The translations under genes and the position numbers were made by a program. A DNA stretch of 64,000 nt, taken from NCBI RefSeq assembly GCF_000377205.1, contig NZ_KB897908.1, positions 222,202-286,201 of the forward strand, given 5' to 3'. Origin of the DNA: Thioalkalivibrio sp. ALJ3 (GTDB lineage Bacteria > Pseudomonadota > Gammaproteobacteria > Ectothiorhodospirales > Ectothiorhodospiraceae). Positions 25,865 through 34,887 of this stretch are shown piece by piece. The notes under the pieces are model-generated. The model was not told the origin of the DNA. It saw only the letters and a list, made by a program, of their open reading frames with translations, and ran no database searches. How positions within the stretch are numbered: the stretch's first letter is position 1; each line of letters opens with the position of its first letter.

Positions 25865-26713
25865 CTAGTTGATGCTGGCTGGCTCGGCCGCGAGCTGGCC
25901 GGACTGGTAGTCGCTGATCGCCTGCTCGATCTCGTCGGAGGTGTTCATCACGAACGGGCCGTAGTGGGCGATCGGTTCGCCCAGCGGGCGGCCCTTGAAC
26001 AGTAGCACCCGCGCATCCTGCTGTGCGATCAGGTGGATCTGCGTCTGTCCGCTCCAGGTGCCCAGCTGGCCGGTCTTCAGCCCGGTCAGTTCCCCGTCGT
26101 AGACGTAGGCGAGCACCCGATCGTCCAGCTGGACGGCCAGTGACAGGCGGTACCCGGCCGGCAGGCTGAGATCTGCCATGGCCGCGCTTTCGCCGATCTG
26201 TTCCAGCGGGCCTTCGGTATCCCCGGCGCTGGTCTGCCACGAACCGGCGATCGCCTTGAAGTGCAGCGGGCCGTCGTCTTCCGGCAAGTGACGCATCTCA
26301 TCGGCGCGCACGTCGCGGTAGCGCGGCGGGTCCATCTTGCGCCGTGCCGGCAGGTTCACCCAGAGCTGGAAGCCGTGCAGCCCGTCCGAGTCCAGCAGGG
26401 GCATCTCGGAGTGGATAACCCCGCGCCCGGCGCTCATCCACTGGGCCTCGCCGGCCTCCACACGGCCCTGGTTGCCCATCGAATCCTCGTGGGTCAGACC
26501 GCCGTGGACGAGGTAGGTCAGCGTCTCGAAGCCGCGGTGCGGGTGGGAGGGAAAACCGCCGATGTAGTCCTCCCTGGCGCTGGCCTTCAGCTCGTCCAGC
26601 ATCAGGAACGGATCGAGTCCCCCGTTAAAGTCGTGAATACGGCGAATCTTTACCCCGGCGCCATCCTGGGTCGGTTGAGCGGTGCGTACGGTGTCCGGGG
26701 GGGTCGGGTTCAT
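25865..26713 (-). CDS. Pirin family protein
   Basis: This is a bicupin iron-binding protein of 282 residues. The N-terminal cupin has the metal-ligand cluster FPSHPHRGFETLTYLVHG (about residues 57-74) and GRGVIHSEMP with the remaining His and Glu. The Pirin C-terminal cupin follows, including FKGRPLGEPIAHYGPFVMNT. Bacterial pirins are linked to quercetin 2,3-dioxygenase activity or to redox-dependent regulation. ATG 26713 has a clear AAGGAG ribosome site. The gene stands alone, convergent with glpK. Confidence 0.92.
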   Translation of the reverse strand: MNPTPPDTVRTAQPTQDGAGVKIRRIHDFNGGLDPFLMLDELKASAREDYIGGFPSHPHRGFETLTYLVHGGLTHEDSMGNQGRVEAGEAQWMSAGRGVIHSEMPLLDSDGLHGFQLWVNLPARRKMDPPRYRDVRADEMRHLPEDDGPLHFKAIAGSWQTSAGDTEGPLEQIGESAAMADLSLPAGYRLSLAVQLDDRVLAYVYDGELTGLKTGQLGTWSGQTQIHLIAQQDARVLLFKGRPLGEPIAHYGPFVMNTSDEIEQAISDYQSGQLAAEPASIN

Positions 26714-26825
26714 GGCGGTCTCCTTCGCAACAAGGCCTGCACCATACCGACCATGAAAACAAAAGAAAATTGCACTGCGCCCTTTCATGGGGCGGTTTGC
26801 GACCGGAGGGGTATCCGCTGAGCGC

Positions 26826-26987
26826 TAGGGAGACGCTGATTGCATCACACGTCCGCGCTCGAGTCGCTTTTGCGTGCGAACAGGGCGCGGTGACCGCCGT
26901 GCAGCATTCTGCATAAGGGAGCCGCAACGCAGGATCGGGGAATTGGGGGTACCAACGCGGACGTGTGATGCAATCAGCGTCCCCCTA
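26826..26987. mobile_element. MITE-like element, copy 1 (complete, 162 bp)
   Basis: A 32-bp terminal inverted repeat beginning TAGGGAGACGCTGATTG is found at 26826-26857 and inverted at 26956-26987, with one mismatch. The interior carries GCCGCAACGCAGGATCGGGG, shared with the copy at 45.3 kb, and a segment shared with the copy at 63.8 kb. There is no coding capacity. Flanking C-TA/TA-A is compatible with a short target duplication. The right end supplies the TAG stop codon of the ABC ATPase gene (26985-26987 on the minus strand). Confidence 0.8.
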
Positions 26988-27839
26988 ATCGGGGCGTGGC
27001 ATGAAAACCGGGTATCCGTCGATCTCGCCGACCCCCAGGGGCTGGTTGTACAGCCGTTCCAGCGCGGACGGCACCAGCATGGTTCGGGTGGGACCCCAGC
27101 AGGCCTTGCCGTCGGGGAACATCAGAAGCAGGTGATCGCAGTAGCGTACCGCCAGGTTCACGTCGTGCAGCACCAGGATTGCGGCGCGGTCGCCCCGGGC
27201 GATACGGCGTATGTGATCCAGCACCGCGATTTGATGATGCAGGTCGAGCTGGCTGGTGGGCTCGTCCAGCAGCAGGAGGCGCGGGTTCTGGGTGAGCACG
27301 GTGGCGATGGCCAGGCGCTGGCGCTCGCCGCCGGACAGGGTGTCCACCAGGCGGTGCTCCAGCTCGGCTAGGTCCATCCGGGCCAGGGCGGCACGGGCCT
27401 GGGCGTAGTCCTCGGCGGTCTCGATGTCCCAGGGCCGCAGGTAGGGGTGGCGGCCGATCAGGGCCGTCTCCAGCACGGTCGCGGGGAATCCGTCGTGGTG
27501 CTTCTGGAAGACCAGGCCCAGTTCGCGCGCCAGCCGGGCGCGGGAGTATTCGGGGAGCGAACGGCCTTGCACATGGATCTCTCCCGTGCGGGCCGCGCGC
27601 AGCCCGGCCAGGGTATGAAGCAAGGTGCTTTTGCCAGCCCCATTCGGGCCGAGGATGCCCCAGCACTGTCCCGGATTGATGGTCAGTTCGATGGGCGAGC
27701 CGCTGGCGCGTTCCGGGATGTCGATAACCAGATCGTGGGTGGCCAGCAGGGTGTCAGGCCCCGGCGCCTCGTGCACGCTCTCGGTGCTGGACGCGTGGGG
27801 ATCGCCGTGACGTTGGGGATCGGCAGTGTGCGGAGGCAT
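26985..27839 (-). CDS. btuD: ABC transporter ATP-binding protein, BtuD-type (cobalamin/Fe3+-siderophore family)
   Basis: The 284-residue ATPase has Walker A GILGPNGAGKSTLLHTLAG (about residues 62-80), signature LSGGERQRLAIA, Walker B LLLLDEPTSQLDLHH and the switch His in LVLHDVNLAV. An N-terminal extension of about 35 residues precedes the family start. It powers the FecCD-type permease encoded upstream (ATGA overlap) and receives substrate from the BtuF-like protein. The divergent cobalamin riboswitch and cob operon favour vitamin B12 over siderophore. The stop codon lies in a MITE-like repeat, so the last residues may have been altered by insertion. Confidence 0.85.
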   Translation of the reverse strand: MPPHTADPQRHGDPHASSTESVHEAPGPDTLLATHDLVIDIPERASGSPIELTINPGQCWGILGPNGAGKSTLLHTLAGLRAARTGEIHVQGRSLPEYSRARLARELGLVFQKHHDGFPATVLETALIGRHPYLRPWDIETAEDYAQARAALARMDLAELEHRLVDTLSGGERQRLAIATVLTQNPRLLLLDEPTSQLDLHHQIAVLDHIRRIARGDRAAILVLHDVNLAVRYCDHLLLMFPDGKACWGPTRTMLVPSALERLYNQPLGVGEIDGYPVFMPRPD

Positions 27840-28810
27840 CAGCGGCTCCGGTACAGCAAGAACAGGAACACGGGGACGCCCAGCATCGCGGTGATCACGC
27901 CGACGGGCAACTGCTCCGGGGCGATCATCGTGCGGGCGAGGGTGTCGGCCAGCGTCAGCAGAATGCCGCCCCCGAGTGCCGAGGCGGGCAGGATCACGCG
28001 CTGGTCGTTGCCGAAGACCAGCCGGAGCATGTGCGGCACGATCAGCCCGACAAAGCCGACCGCGCCGACCTGCATGACCGCGGTGGCCGTGATCAGTGCC
28101 GCCGCGACGTAGATCGTCCACTCCACTGGCCGTACGGCCACGCCCAGCGCCGCCGCCTGCATCGGGCCGCGCGCCAGGACGTTCAGCGTCCGCCCCAGGG
28201 GCAGGGCCAGCAGCACGACCAGCACCAGCACACCCCAGGCGGGGTAGGGGTTGCGGGCGTGGGAGACATCGCCCATTAGCCAGTAGAGCATCCCGGGCAG
28301 CTCCGCGGTCGGGCTCACGGCGAGCAGGAAGCTGATCACCGCCCCCCAGCCGGCCGCCACGACCACGCCGGTCAGCAGCAACCGTGTTGGGGTCCAGCTG
28401 CCGGTGCCGTGCGCGAGGCCGAATACGATCACCGTGGACAGCAAGGCACCGGTGAAGGCGGCGACCGAGACCGAGAACATCGACAGGCCAGCGAGCATGG
28501 CCAGCAGCGCACCGACGGAAGCACCCCCGGACAGACCCAGCACATAGGGGTCGGCAAGCGGGTTGCGCAGCAACACCTGCATCAGGGCGCCAGCGACGCC
28601 CAGCAGCCCGCCGGCGGCGAACGCGGCCAGGGCGCGTGGCAGGCGCAGTTCCAGCACCAGGGTGCTGTGCAGGCGACTCCCTTCGCCCTGAATCACGGCG
28701 ATCAGGTCCCCGGCAGGAATGGCGACACTGCCATAGGCCAGTGCGATCAGGATCGCGAGCAGCGACGCCGGGAGCAGGACCCCCGTGGCGAGGAGGAAGG
28801 AGCGGGTCAC
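27839..28810 (-). CDS. btuC: FecCD-type ABC permease, probable vitamin B12 permease
   Basis: The 323-residue polytopic protein has about ten transmembrane segments. RLPRALAAFAAGGLLGVAG is the FecCD family motif, and GAVGFVGLIVPHMLRLVFG near residue 250 is the ATPase-coupling loop. A BtuC homodimer would form the inner-membrane channel. It lies between btuF (6 bp gap upstream) and btuD (ATGA overlap downstream). Family members also carry ferric siderophores and haem; the B12 call is based on the neighbouring cob operon and riboswitch. Confidence 0.86.
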   Translation of the reverse strand: MTRSFLLATGVLLPASLLAILIALAYGSVAIPAGDLIAVIQGEGSRLHSTLVLELRLPRALAAFAAGGLLGVAGALMQVLLRNPLADPYVLGLSGGASVGALLAMLAGLSMFSVSVAAFTGALLSTVIVFGLAHGTGSWTPTRLLLTGVVVAAGWGAVISFLLAVSPTAELPGMLYWLMGDVSHARNPYPAWGVLVLVVLLALPLGRTLNVLARGPMQAAALGVAVRPVEWTIYVAAALITATAVMQVGAVGFVGLIVPHMLRLVFGNDQRVILPASALGGGILLTLADTLARTMIAPEQLPVGVITAMLGVPVFLFLLYRSR

Positions 28811-28816
28811 GAAGGG

Positions 28817-29719
28817 TCAGTCCGCCCGGCGCTGGCGGGCGCGTTCGAGTTCCTCGCACATCAGGCGGGTCCCTTCGGCAATCCGCGGGGTGTGACGCTG
28901 GAGCAGCGACGGCGGGATGAAGAACAGGTTGTCGCGCTGCACCGCGGTCATGTCCTCCCATTGTTCCCAGGCAATCACCCAGTCCGGCCGGTCTTCGCCC
29001 ATGCCCCCGCCGATGATCACCTCCGGGTCGGCCTCGATCACGGCCTCGCGGTCCATGCGCGGCACCAGACGATCCAGGTGGCCGAACACATTCTTGCCCC
29101 CGCACAGGCGGATGGCCTCGCCGATCAGGTGATCGTCGTTGACCGTCATCAGGGGCTGTTCCCACACCTGGTAGAACAGCGGGACCGGGTCGCGGTCGGC
29201 ATAGTCGAGCCGCAGCGTTTCGATCTCGTCGAGAAAGGCCTGTATCGCCGCTTCGCCGCGTTCCTCGGTACCGGCGAGCTGGGCCATGCGCCGCATGCTG
29301 GAGGCGACGCCCTCGAAGCTGCGTGGTTCCGAGACATAGACGTTCATCCCCAGGTCGCGCAGGCGCTCGATCTGCGAGCTGGAATTGCCACTGCGCCAGG
29401 CCACCACCAGGTCCGGGTCCATTTCAACCACGCGTTCCAGGTCGATGCGGCTGTAGCCGCCGACCCGCGGGATCATCTCCGCCTCCGGCGGGAAATCGCT
29501 GTGCTGGGTGACGCCTACCAGCTTGTCTCCGGCACCGACGGCGAACAGGACTTCCGTGATGTGCGGGGCCAGGCTGACGATGCGTTCGGCGGGTCGGTCG
29601 AGTGTGACCTCCCGATCGTCATCGTCGGTCACTGTGACCGGTTCGGCCAGTGCCGGCGCCGTGCACAGGAGCGTGGCTACGAGGAAGGTCAGGTGGCGGT
29701 GGAAGACTTTGAAAGTCAT
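28817..29719 (-). CDS. btuF: Periplasmic cobalamin-binding protein, BtuF-type
   Basis: The 300-residue protein has a signal peptide (about residues 1-25, cleavage after ALA) and a class III binding-protein fold of two lobes joined by a helix. RIVSLAPHITEVLFAVGAGD is the typical BtuF opening, and VWEQPLMTVNDDHLIGEAIRLCGG and LFFIPPSLLQRHTPRIAEG match the B12-binding branch (BtuF-like and cobalamin uptake proteins). It is the first gene of the importer operon, starting 160 bp from the divergently reading B12 riboswitch. Confidence 0.88.
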   Translation of the reverse strand: MTFKVFHRHLTFLVATLLCTAPALAEPVTVTDDDDREVTLDRPAERIVSLAPHITEVLFAVGAGDKLVGVTQHSDFPPEAEMIPRVGGYSRIDLERVVEMDPDLVVAWRSGNSSSQIERLRDLGMNVYVSEPRSFEGVASSMRRMAQLAGTEERGEAAIQAFLDEIETLRLDYADRDPVPLFYQVWEQPLMTVNDDHLIGEAIRLCGGKNVFGHLDRLVPRMDREAVIEADPEVIIGGGMGEDRPDWVIAWEQWEDMTAVQRDNLFFIPPSLLQRHTPRIAEGTRLMCEELERARQRRAD

Positions 29720-29838
29720 TTAATATCCGTTGGTTGTCGAAAGAACATAACGTTAAAAATATGGAGCTTTTGGAGCGGCCTGCGGTCAGCGAAAGCGTCT
29801 CATCATAGCAGCAAGGGCAAGATGGTTTGGTGCCCAAA

Positions 29839-29868
29839 TTGGCCGCGGGTGGCCTGACCGCGTATCAT
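29839..29868 (+). promoter_or_regulatory. Possible promoter of the riboswitch-cob operon
   Basis: TTGGCC (29839-29844) and TATCAT (29863-29868) are 18 bp apart, placing a transcription start just before the riboswitch aptamer. Confidence 0.4.
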
Positions 29869-29880
29869 TGTTCGCTTTAG

Positions 29881-30062
29881 TCAGGTGCCTGCAGTGCGCA
29901 GGTGAAACGGGAAGCCGGTGCAAGTCCGGCGCTGCCCCCGCAACGGTAAGCGAGCGACCCAATGCTCGGCAGACTGGCCACTGGGGCCTGTGCCTGGGAA
30001 GGCGTCTGCCGATCGGCATCGCCCGACGCTCGCGAGCCCGGAGACCGGCCTGGCTGTGATTC
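29881..30062 (+). promoter_or_regulatory. Cobalamin riboswitch upstream of bluB
   Basis: The conserved cobalamin aptamer blocks are all visible: AAACGGGAAGCCGGTGCAAG (29905-29924), CTGCCCCCGCAACGGTAA (29932-29949), the GCCACTG block with GGGAAGGCG (29977-30005), and GAGCCCGGAGACCGGCCTG near the 3' end. It precedes the eight-gene cob operon by about 100 nt. The 5' segment CAGGTGCCTG (29882-29891) is exactly complementary to CAGGCACCTG at 30111-30120, outside the aptamer, offering a switch between aptamer P1 and an alternative pairing. Confidence 0.93.
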
Positions 30063-30097
30063 ATCCTGCGACCGTGCGGCGGGCAACGGTCGGGGGC

Positions 30098-30121
30098 GCA
30101 GGCGCCATCTCAGGCACCTGC
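30098..30121 (+). promoter_or_regulatory. Candidate expression-platform hairpin of the riboswitch
   Basis: GCAGGCGCC (30098-30106) can pair with GGCACCTGC (30113-30121) around a six-base loop, with one mismatch. The same 3' arm is perfectly complementary to the 5' end of the aptamer, so the two structures exclude each other. No U-tract follows, so attenuation may be Rho-dependent or act on translation of bluB, 42 nt away. Confidence 0.45.
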
Positions 30122-30162
30122 TCCTTCGGTGTTTCGCCGTGCCGTCGTCTCGACGGAACCTC

Positions 30163-30882
30163 ATGACGGCCCCAGTTCCCAACCAGGCAGAAGAGAATCC
30201 GAACGCGTTCGCCTCGGCCGAACGTGCGGCAGTCTATCGCGTGATCGGCGAGCGCCGGGACATGCGCCATTTTCGCCCCGACCCGGTGGACGTCGATACG
30301 CTGCGGCGGCTACTGGAGGCCGCGCACCAGGCGCCCAGCGTGGGGTACATGCAGCCCTGGCGCTTTCTGCGGGTGACAGACGCGCGGCTGCGCGATGCGC
30401 TGCACGGCCATGTAGCGGCGGAGCAGGCGCGTACGGCCGAGGCCTGCGGCGAGCGCGCCGCCGAGGTGCACCGGCTGAAGCTCGAAGGCATCCGCGATGC
30501 CGGCGAGCTGCTGGTGGTCGCCCTGACCGACGGGCGTGAACGCTACGTGCTGGGCCGGCGCACGATCCCGGAGATGGACCTGTGCTCCGCCGCCTGTGCG
30601 ATCCAGAACCTGTGGCTGGCGGCCCGGGCCGAGGGGCTGGGCATGGGCTGGGTCTCCCTGTTCGACCCGGACTGGCTGGCCGGGGAGCTGGGAATGCCGG
30701 AAGGGGCCTGGCCGATCGCGATCCTGTGTCTGGGTCATGTGGATGCGTTCTATGAGCGGCCGATGCTGGAAACCGAGGGTTGGGATCAACGGCGGTCGCT
30801 GGACGAACTGGTGTTCGAGAATCGCTGGGAACAACGGGACTCAAGTGCGGATGCGCCGCGCACGGCTCGACGCCGCGCATGA
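30163..30882 (+). CDS. bluB: 5,6-dimethylbenzimidazole synthase BluB
   Basis: BluB uses O2 to break down reduced FMN into 5,6-dimethylbenzimidazole, the lower ligand of cobalamin. The 239-residue nitroreductase-fold protein contains ERRDMRHFRPDPVD with the conserved Asp, SVGYMQPWRFLRV, and GMGWVSLFDP with the conserved Ser of the family. The N-terminal 25 residues are an extension and the last 20 are Arg-rich. It is the first gene behind the cobalamin riboswitch and overlaps cbiB (ATGA). It implies aerobic DMB synthesis. Confidence 0.93.
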   Translation: MTAPVPNQAEENPNAFASAERAAVYRVIGERRDMRHFRPDPVDVDTLRRLLEAAHQAPSVGYMQPWRFLRVTDARLRDALHGHVAAEQARTAEACGERAAEVHRLKLEGIRDAGELLVVALTDGRERYVLGRRTIPEMDLCSAACAIQNLWLAARAEGLGMGWVSLFDPDWLAGELGMPEGAWPIAILCLGHVDAFYERPMLETEGWDQRRSLDELVFENRWEQRDSSADAPRTARRRA

Positions 30883-31781
30883 CCACCTTCGCCCTGCTGG
30901 TCGCCGCGCTGGTGCTGGATCGGCTGCTGGGGGACCCTCGGCGCGGCCATCCACTGGCTGGCTTCGGGATGCTGGCGGCCGGGGCGGAGCGGCTCGGCCA
31001 CGCGGATTCGGTCTGGCGCGGCGGCTTCTGGGTACTGGTACTGGTCTTGCCCTTCGGGCTCGCGGCCTGGTGGCTGAGCCGCCTCCCGGGCGGCTGGCTG
31101 GTGGAGCTGGCCGTGCTGTGGCTGGCGCTCGGTGGGCGCGGGCTGGAGCAGCATGCCCGTCGCGTGGCTGATGCCCTTCAGGCCGGGGACCTTCCTGGCG
31201 CCCGACTGGCGGTCGGCATGCTGGTCAGCCGCGATACCTCCGAGCTGGACGCGTCGGGTGTTCGTGCGGCCACGGCGGAGTCGGTGCTGGAGAACGGCAA
31301 CGATGCGGTGTTCGCGACGGTATTCTGGTTCCTGGTCGCGGGTGCGGCGGGTGTCGTGGTCTACCGGCTGGTGAACACGCTGGATGCGATGTGGGGCTAC
31401 CGCACACCGCGCCATGCACGCTTCGGGCGGGTCGCGGCGCGGCTGGACGATATCCTGAACTCGGTTCCGGCACGCCTGACCAGCCTGGCCTATGCGCTGG
31501 CCGGGCAGACACGTACGGCGCTGCGCTGCTGGCGCGATCAGGGCACGCGCTGGAAGAGCCCGAACGCGGGGCCGGTGATGGCCGCCGGGGCGGGGGCGCT
31601 GGGGGTGACGCTGGGTGGCCCGGCACGCTATGCCGGGGGTACCGAGGACCGGCCGGTTCTCGGTGCCGGCGCCGCCCCGGGCCCGAGCACGATCGACGGC
31701 GCACTGCAGCTGGTTGATCGCGCGCTGGCGATCTGGCTGGTGGCCATCGCAACAGGAGTGCTGATTCTTGTATTCGTCTAA
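30879..31781 (+). CDS. cbiB: Adenosylcobinamide-phosphate synthase CbiB
   Basis: CbiB is an integral membrane enzyme that attaches (R)-1-amino-2-propanol phosphate to adenosylcobyric acid. The 300-residue protein has several hydrophobic helices, LVLDRLLGDPRRGHPLAGFG at the start, and DGALQLVDRALAIW towards the end. TAESVLENGNDAVFATVFWF and NTLDAMWGYRTPRH are family motifs. It starts in an ATGA overlap with bluB and overlaps cobD by 14 bp. Confidence 0.92.
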   Translation: MTTFALLVAALVLDRLLGDPRRGHPLAGFGMLAAGAERLGHADSVWRGGFWVLVLVLPFGLAAWWLSRLPGGWLVELAVLWLALGGRGLEQHARRVADALQAGDLPGARLAVGMLVSRDTSELDASGVRAATAESVLENGNDAVFATVFWFLVAGAAGVVVYRLVNTLDAMWGYRTPRHARFGRVAARLDDILNSVPARLTSLAYALAGQTRTALRCWRDQGTRWKSPNAGPVMAAGAGALGVTLGGPARYAGGTEDRPVLGAGAAPGPSTIDGALQLVDRALAIWLVAIATGVLILVFV

Positions 31782-32793
31782 CGCCACAACCGAATCCGTG
31801 AACGGGCCGCTGGAGCAGGTCCACGGGGGCGGTGTGCGTGCGGCGGCCGTGCATTACGGAATCCCCGTGGCGCAGTGGCTGGACCTGTCCACGGGCATCA
31901 ACCCGCAGGGTTATCCAGTAGGGCCAGTCCCCGTCGAGGTCTGGCAACGCCTGCCGGAGGACGAGGACGGGCTGGAGGCGGCGGCCCGGGCGTACTACAG
32001 CGCTGAATCGCTGCTGCCGGTCGCCGGTTCCCAGGCGGCGATCCAGGCGCTGCCAAGGCTGCGCGCGGGGCGTGCGCGGGTCGGGGTACTGGAGCCGAGC
32101 TACAACGAGCACGCCCGAGCCTGGCGCGCGGCCGGACACGAAGTGGTCGCGGTGAGCGAAGACGAGCTCGCGGGGGCGGCGGCCACGCTGGACGTACTGG
32201 TGCTGGTCAATCCGAACAACCCCACCGCCGTGTATTTCGACCTCGAGACGCTGCTCGACTGGCACCGCACGCTTGCCGCGCGCGGTGGCTGGCTGGTGGT
32301 GGACGAGGCCTTCATGGACACCACGCCCGAACGGAGCCTGGCCGGATATACGCCGCGCGAGGGACTGTTCGTGCTGCGCTCGCTGGGCAAGTTCTTTGGC
32401 CTGGCCGGGGCGCGGGTCGGCTTCGTACTGGCCCCGGATGACTGGCTGCGGCGTATCGCCGAGCTGCTGGGGCCGTGGAGCGTGCCGGGTCCCGCGCGTT
32501 GGGTGGCGACTCAGGCGCTGGAAGACCGGGAGTGGCAGGCCCAAACACGCTGGCGACTACAGGAGGCGGGGCGCCGGCTCGAGACGCTGCTGCGGGATGC
32601 CGGTTTGCCGCCGGCGGGCAGGACGCCGCTGTTCCAGTGGTGCCGGACCGAGCGCGCCCAGGTGATTCAGGATGCGCTGGCGCGTCAGGGCATCCTCGTG
32701 CGTCGTTTCGACCGTCCGGCCAGCCTGCGCTTCGGTCTGCCAGGGAGCGAGGCCGAATGGGAGCGGCTGGAAGCGGGGCTGCGACAGACATGA
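31768..32793 (+). CDS. cobD: Threonine-phosphate decarboxylase CobD (CobC-type)
   Basis: This PLP enzyme decarboxylates L-threonine phosphate to the aminopropanol phosphate used by CbiB. The 341-residue class I aminotransferase fold has [13 protein letters not shown] near residue 39, [25 protein letters not shown], and the Schiff-base Lys in [19 protein letters not shown] 31768 has an AGGAG ribosome site nine bases upstream. GTG 31798 is a possible alternative, beginning just before [13 protein letters not shown]. The stop overlaps cobQ (ATGA). Confidence 0.9.
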   Translation: MYSSNATTESVNGPLEQVHGGGVRAAAVHYGIPVAQWLDLSTGINPQGYPVGPVPVEVWQRLPEDEDGLEAAARAYYSAESLLPVAGSQAAIQALPRLRAGRARVGVLEPSYNEHARAWRAAGHEVVAVSEDELAGAAATLDVLVLVNPNNPTAVYFDLETLLDWHRTLAARGGWLVVDEAFMDTTPERSLAGYTPREGLFVLRSLGKFFGLAGARVGFVLAPDDWLRRIAELLGPWSVPGPARWVATQALEDREWQAQTRWRLQEAGRRLETLLRDAGLPPAGRTPLFQWCRTERAQVIQDALARQGILVRRFDRPASLRFGLPGSEAEWERLEAGLRQT

Positions 32794-34277
32794 CTGGTAC
32801 AACGCTCATGGTGCAGGGCACCACCTCGGATGCCGGCAAGAGCGTGCTGGTGGCCGGGCTGGCGCGGGTGCTGCATCGGCGTGGGCTGTCGGTGGTGCCG
32901 TTCAAGCCGCAGAACATGGCGCTGAACAGCGCGGTCACCCTGGACGGCGGCGAGATCGGGCGTGCCCAGGCCCTGCAGGCCGCCGCCTGCGGCCTGGAGC
33001 CGCATACCGACATGAATCCGGTGCTGCTCAAGCCCAGTTCCGATCAGGGGGCGCAGGTGATCATCCACGGCCGCCCGGCGGCCGAGCTGGATGCCCGTGC
33101 CTACCACGACTACAAGCCCGTCGCCCGCGAGGCCGTGCTGGCCTCCCATCGACGGCTGACGGTGCAGTACGCGCATGTACTGGTGGAAGGCGCGGGCTCC
33201 CCGGCGGAGATCAACCTGCGCGCAGGCGATATCGCCAACATGGGGTTTGCCGAGGCGGTGGACTGTCCGGTGATCCTGGTCGCGGATATCGACCGCGGCG
33301 GCGTGTTCGCGCATCTGGTGGGCACGCTGGCGTTGCTGAGCGAGACCGAACGCACACGGGTGCAGGGTTTTGTGATCAACCGGTTTCGCGGCGATATCGC
33401 GCTCCTGCAGCCGGGGCTGGACTGGCTGGAGCAGGAGACCGGCAAGCCCGTGCTGGGCGTGATCCCGTACCTGCACGGGCTGTACCTGGATGCCGAGGAT
33501 GCCCTGCCGCGCGAGGCGGTGCCGGAAAAGGCGGCGGATGCCCTGAAGGTCGTCGTGCCCACCCTACCGCGCATCTCCAACCATACCGATTTCGATCCGC
33601 TGCGCCTGCACCCTGGTGTGGACCTTCGCTTCGCCGGGCCGGGCGAGTCGCTGCAGCCGGCGGACGTGGTCATCCTGCCGGGGTCCAAGGCCGTGCGCGA
33701 CGACCTCGCCTGGTTGCGCGAACAGGGCTGGGAAGAAGAGCTGCAGCGCCATGTGCGTTATGGCGGCAAGGTGCTCGGGATGTGTGGCGGTTTCCAGATG
33801 CTGGGCCGTACCGTGCACGACCCCGACGGTGTCGAGGGGCGGCCCGGCTCCACGCCGGGACTGGGCTGGCTGGACATCGAGACGCGTCTAGCACCGGAAA
33901 AGCGCCTGGAACGTGTTCACGGGGATCGTGTGCTGGGCCAGGAAGCCCACGTGGAGGGCTACGAGATTCATGCCGGTGTGACGACCGGGCCCGGGCTGGA
34001 TCGCCCGTTGCTGGAGCTGCAGCATGGCCCGGATGGCGCACGCAGCGAGGACGAGGCCGTGGCGGGGACCTATGTCCACGGGGTATTCGATACCTCCGCC
34101 GCAGCCGAGGCCCTTCTGCGCTGGGCCGGCATGCGCACGGAGACGGAGCACGGCGAAGACCTGACGACCGCACGCGAGCGCGGCCTGGAACGCCTGGCCG
34201 ATACCCTGGAGGCGCATCTGGACCTGGGGCGCATCCTTGCCCTGCTGCGGGCAGGGAACACGGAGCCTGTGACATGA
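32790..34277 (+). CDS. cobQ: Cobyric acid synthase CobQ
   Basis: CobQ amidates adenosylcobyrinic acid a,c-diamide at four positions using glutamine and ATP. The 495-residue protein has an N-terminal synthetase domain starting [19 protein letters not shown] and [13 protein letters not shown], and a C-terminal class I-like glutaminase with the Cys in [14 protein letters not shown] and the His in GTYVHGVFD. Upstream corrin-ring genes are not present here, so it may act on imported or separately made intermediates. ATGA overlaps on both sides. Confidence 0.96.
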   Translation: MTGTTLMVQGTTSDAGKSVLVAGLARVLHRRGLSVVPFKPQNMALNSAVTLDGGEIGRAQALQAAACGLEPHTDMNPVLLKPSSDQGAQVIIHGRPAAELDARAYHDYKPVAREAVLASHRRLTVQYAHVLVEGAGSPAEINLRAGDIANMGFAEAVDCPVILVADIDRGGVFAHLVGTLALLSETERTRVQGFVINRFRGDIALLQPGLDWLEQETGKPVLGVIPYLHGLYLDAEDALPREAVPEKAADALKVVVPTLPRISNHTDFDPLRLHPGVDLRFAGPGESLQPADVVILPGSKAVRDDLAWLREQGWEEELQRHVRYGGKVLGMCGGFQMLGRTVHDPDGVEGRPGSTPGLGWLDIETRLAPEKRLERVHGDRVLGQEAHVEGYEIHAGVTTGPGLDRPLLELQHGPDGARSEDEAVAGTYVHGVFDTSAAAEALLRWAGMRTETEHGEDLTTARERGLERLADTLEAHLDLGRILALLRAGNTEPVT

Positions 34278-34798
34278 AGGCCCTGGTACTGGGGGGTGTG
34301 CGTTCCGGCAAGAGTCGGCTGGCGGAGCAGCTGGCCGATGCCAGCGGCTTGCACGTGACCTATGTCGCTACCGCGCGTGCCGACGACGCCGAGATGGCAC
34401 GCCGCATCGAGCGCCACCGTGCCGACCGTCCCGGGGACTGGGGGCTGATCGAGGCGGATACCGGTCTGGCCGCCGCGCTGGAAGAGGCCGCAAGGCCAGA
34501 TGAATGCCTGCTGGTGGATTGCCTGACCCTGTGGCTGACCCAGCTCCTGTGCACCGAGAACGAGGCCCTGATCGAGCGCGAGCGGGAGGCCCTGATCGCC
34601 ACCGTGCCCCGCCTGCCGGGCACACTGGTGTTTGTGTCTAACGAGACCGGCATGGGCATTACCCCGATGGACGCGCTGTCCCGCCGCTTCGCCGACGAGG
34701 CGGGCTGGCTGCACCAGCGCCTGGCCCCGGCGATGGACCGTGTCGTGCTGACCGTTGCTGGCCTCCCGCACGTGCTCAAGGGCGAACGGCTGGAATGA
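34274..34798 (+). CDS. cobU: Bifunctional adenosylcobinamide kinase/guanylyltransferase CobU
   Basis: CobU phosphorylates adenosylcobinamide and then transfers GMP to give AdoCbi-GDP. The P-loop is [16 protein letters not shown] (about residues 6-21). The guanylylated His is expected in [11 protein letters not shown], and [14 protein letters not shown] and [12 protein letters not shown] are family signatures. 174 residues, typical length. Start overlaps the cobQ stop (ATGA). Confidence 0.96.
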   Translation: MKALVLGGVRSGKSRLAEQLADASGLHVTYVATARADDAEMARRIERHRADRPGDWGLIEADTGLAAALEEAARPDECLLVDCLTLWLTQLLCTENEALIEREREALIATVPRLPGTLVFVSNETGMGITPMDALSRRFADEAGWLHQRLAPAMDRVVLTVAGLPHVLKGERLE

Positions 34799-34887
34799 AT
34801 GCACCAACGCGCAACGACGAAGCAATGACGGGGCTTGTGGATGCTACGCATGGATGTAGGGCGTTGGTTTCGATATCGGAGGAACAA

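Noticed and set aside
26826..26987. A transposase gene or intact insertion sequence inside the repeat
   Set aside because: At 162 bp there is no coding space; only inverted ends and non-coding filler are seen.
29720..29838. A second riboswitch for btuFCD on the minus strand
   Set aside because: None of the cobalamin aptamer blocks is present in that direction.
32672..34798. A 708-codon open frame overlapping cobQ and cobU in another frame
   Set aside because: It is low-complexity Ala/Gly/Arg sequence from GC-rich third positions; cobQ and cobU explain the region. Only its last part, in the cobU frame, is real.
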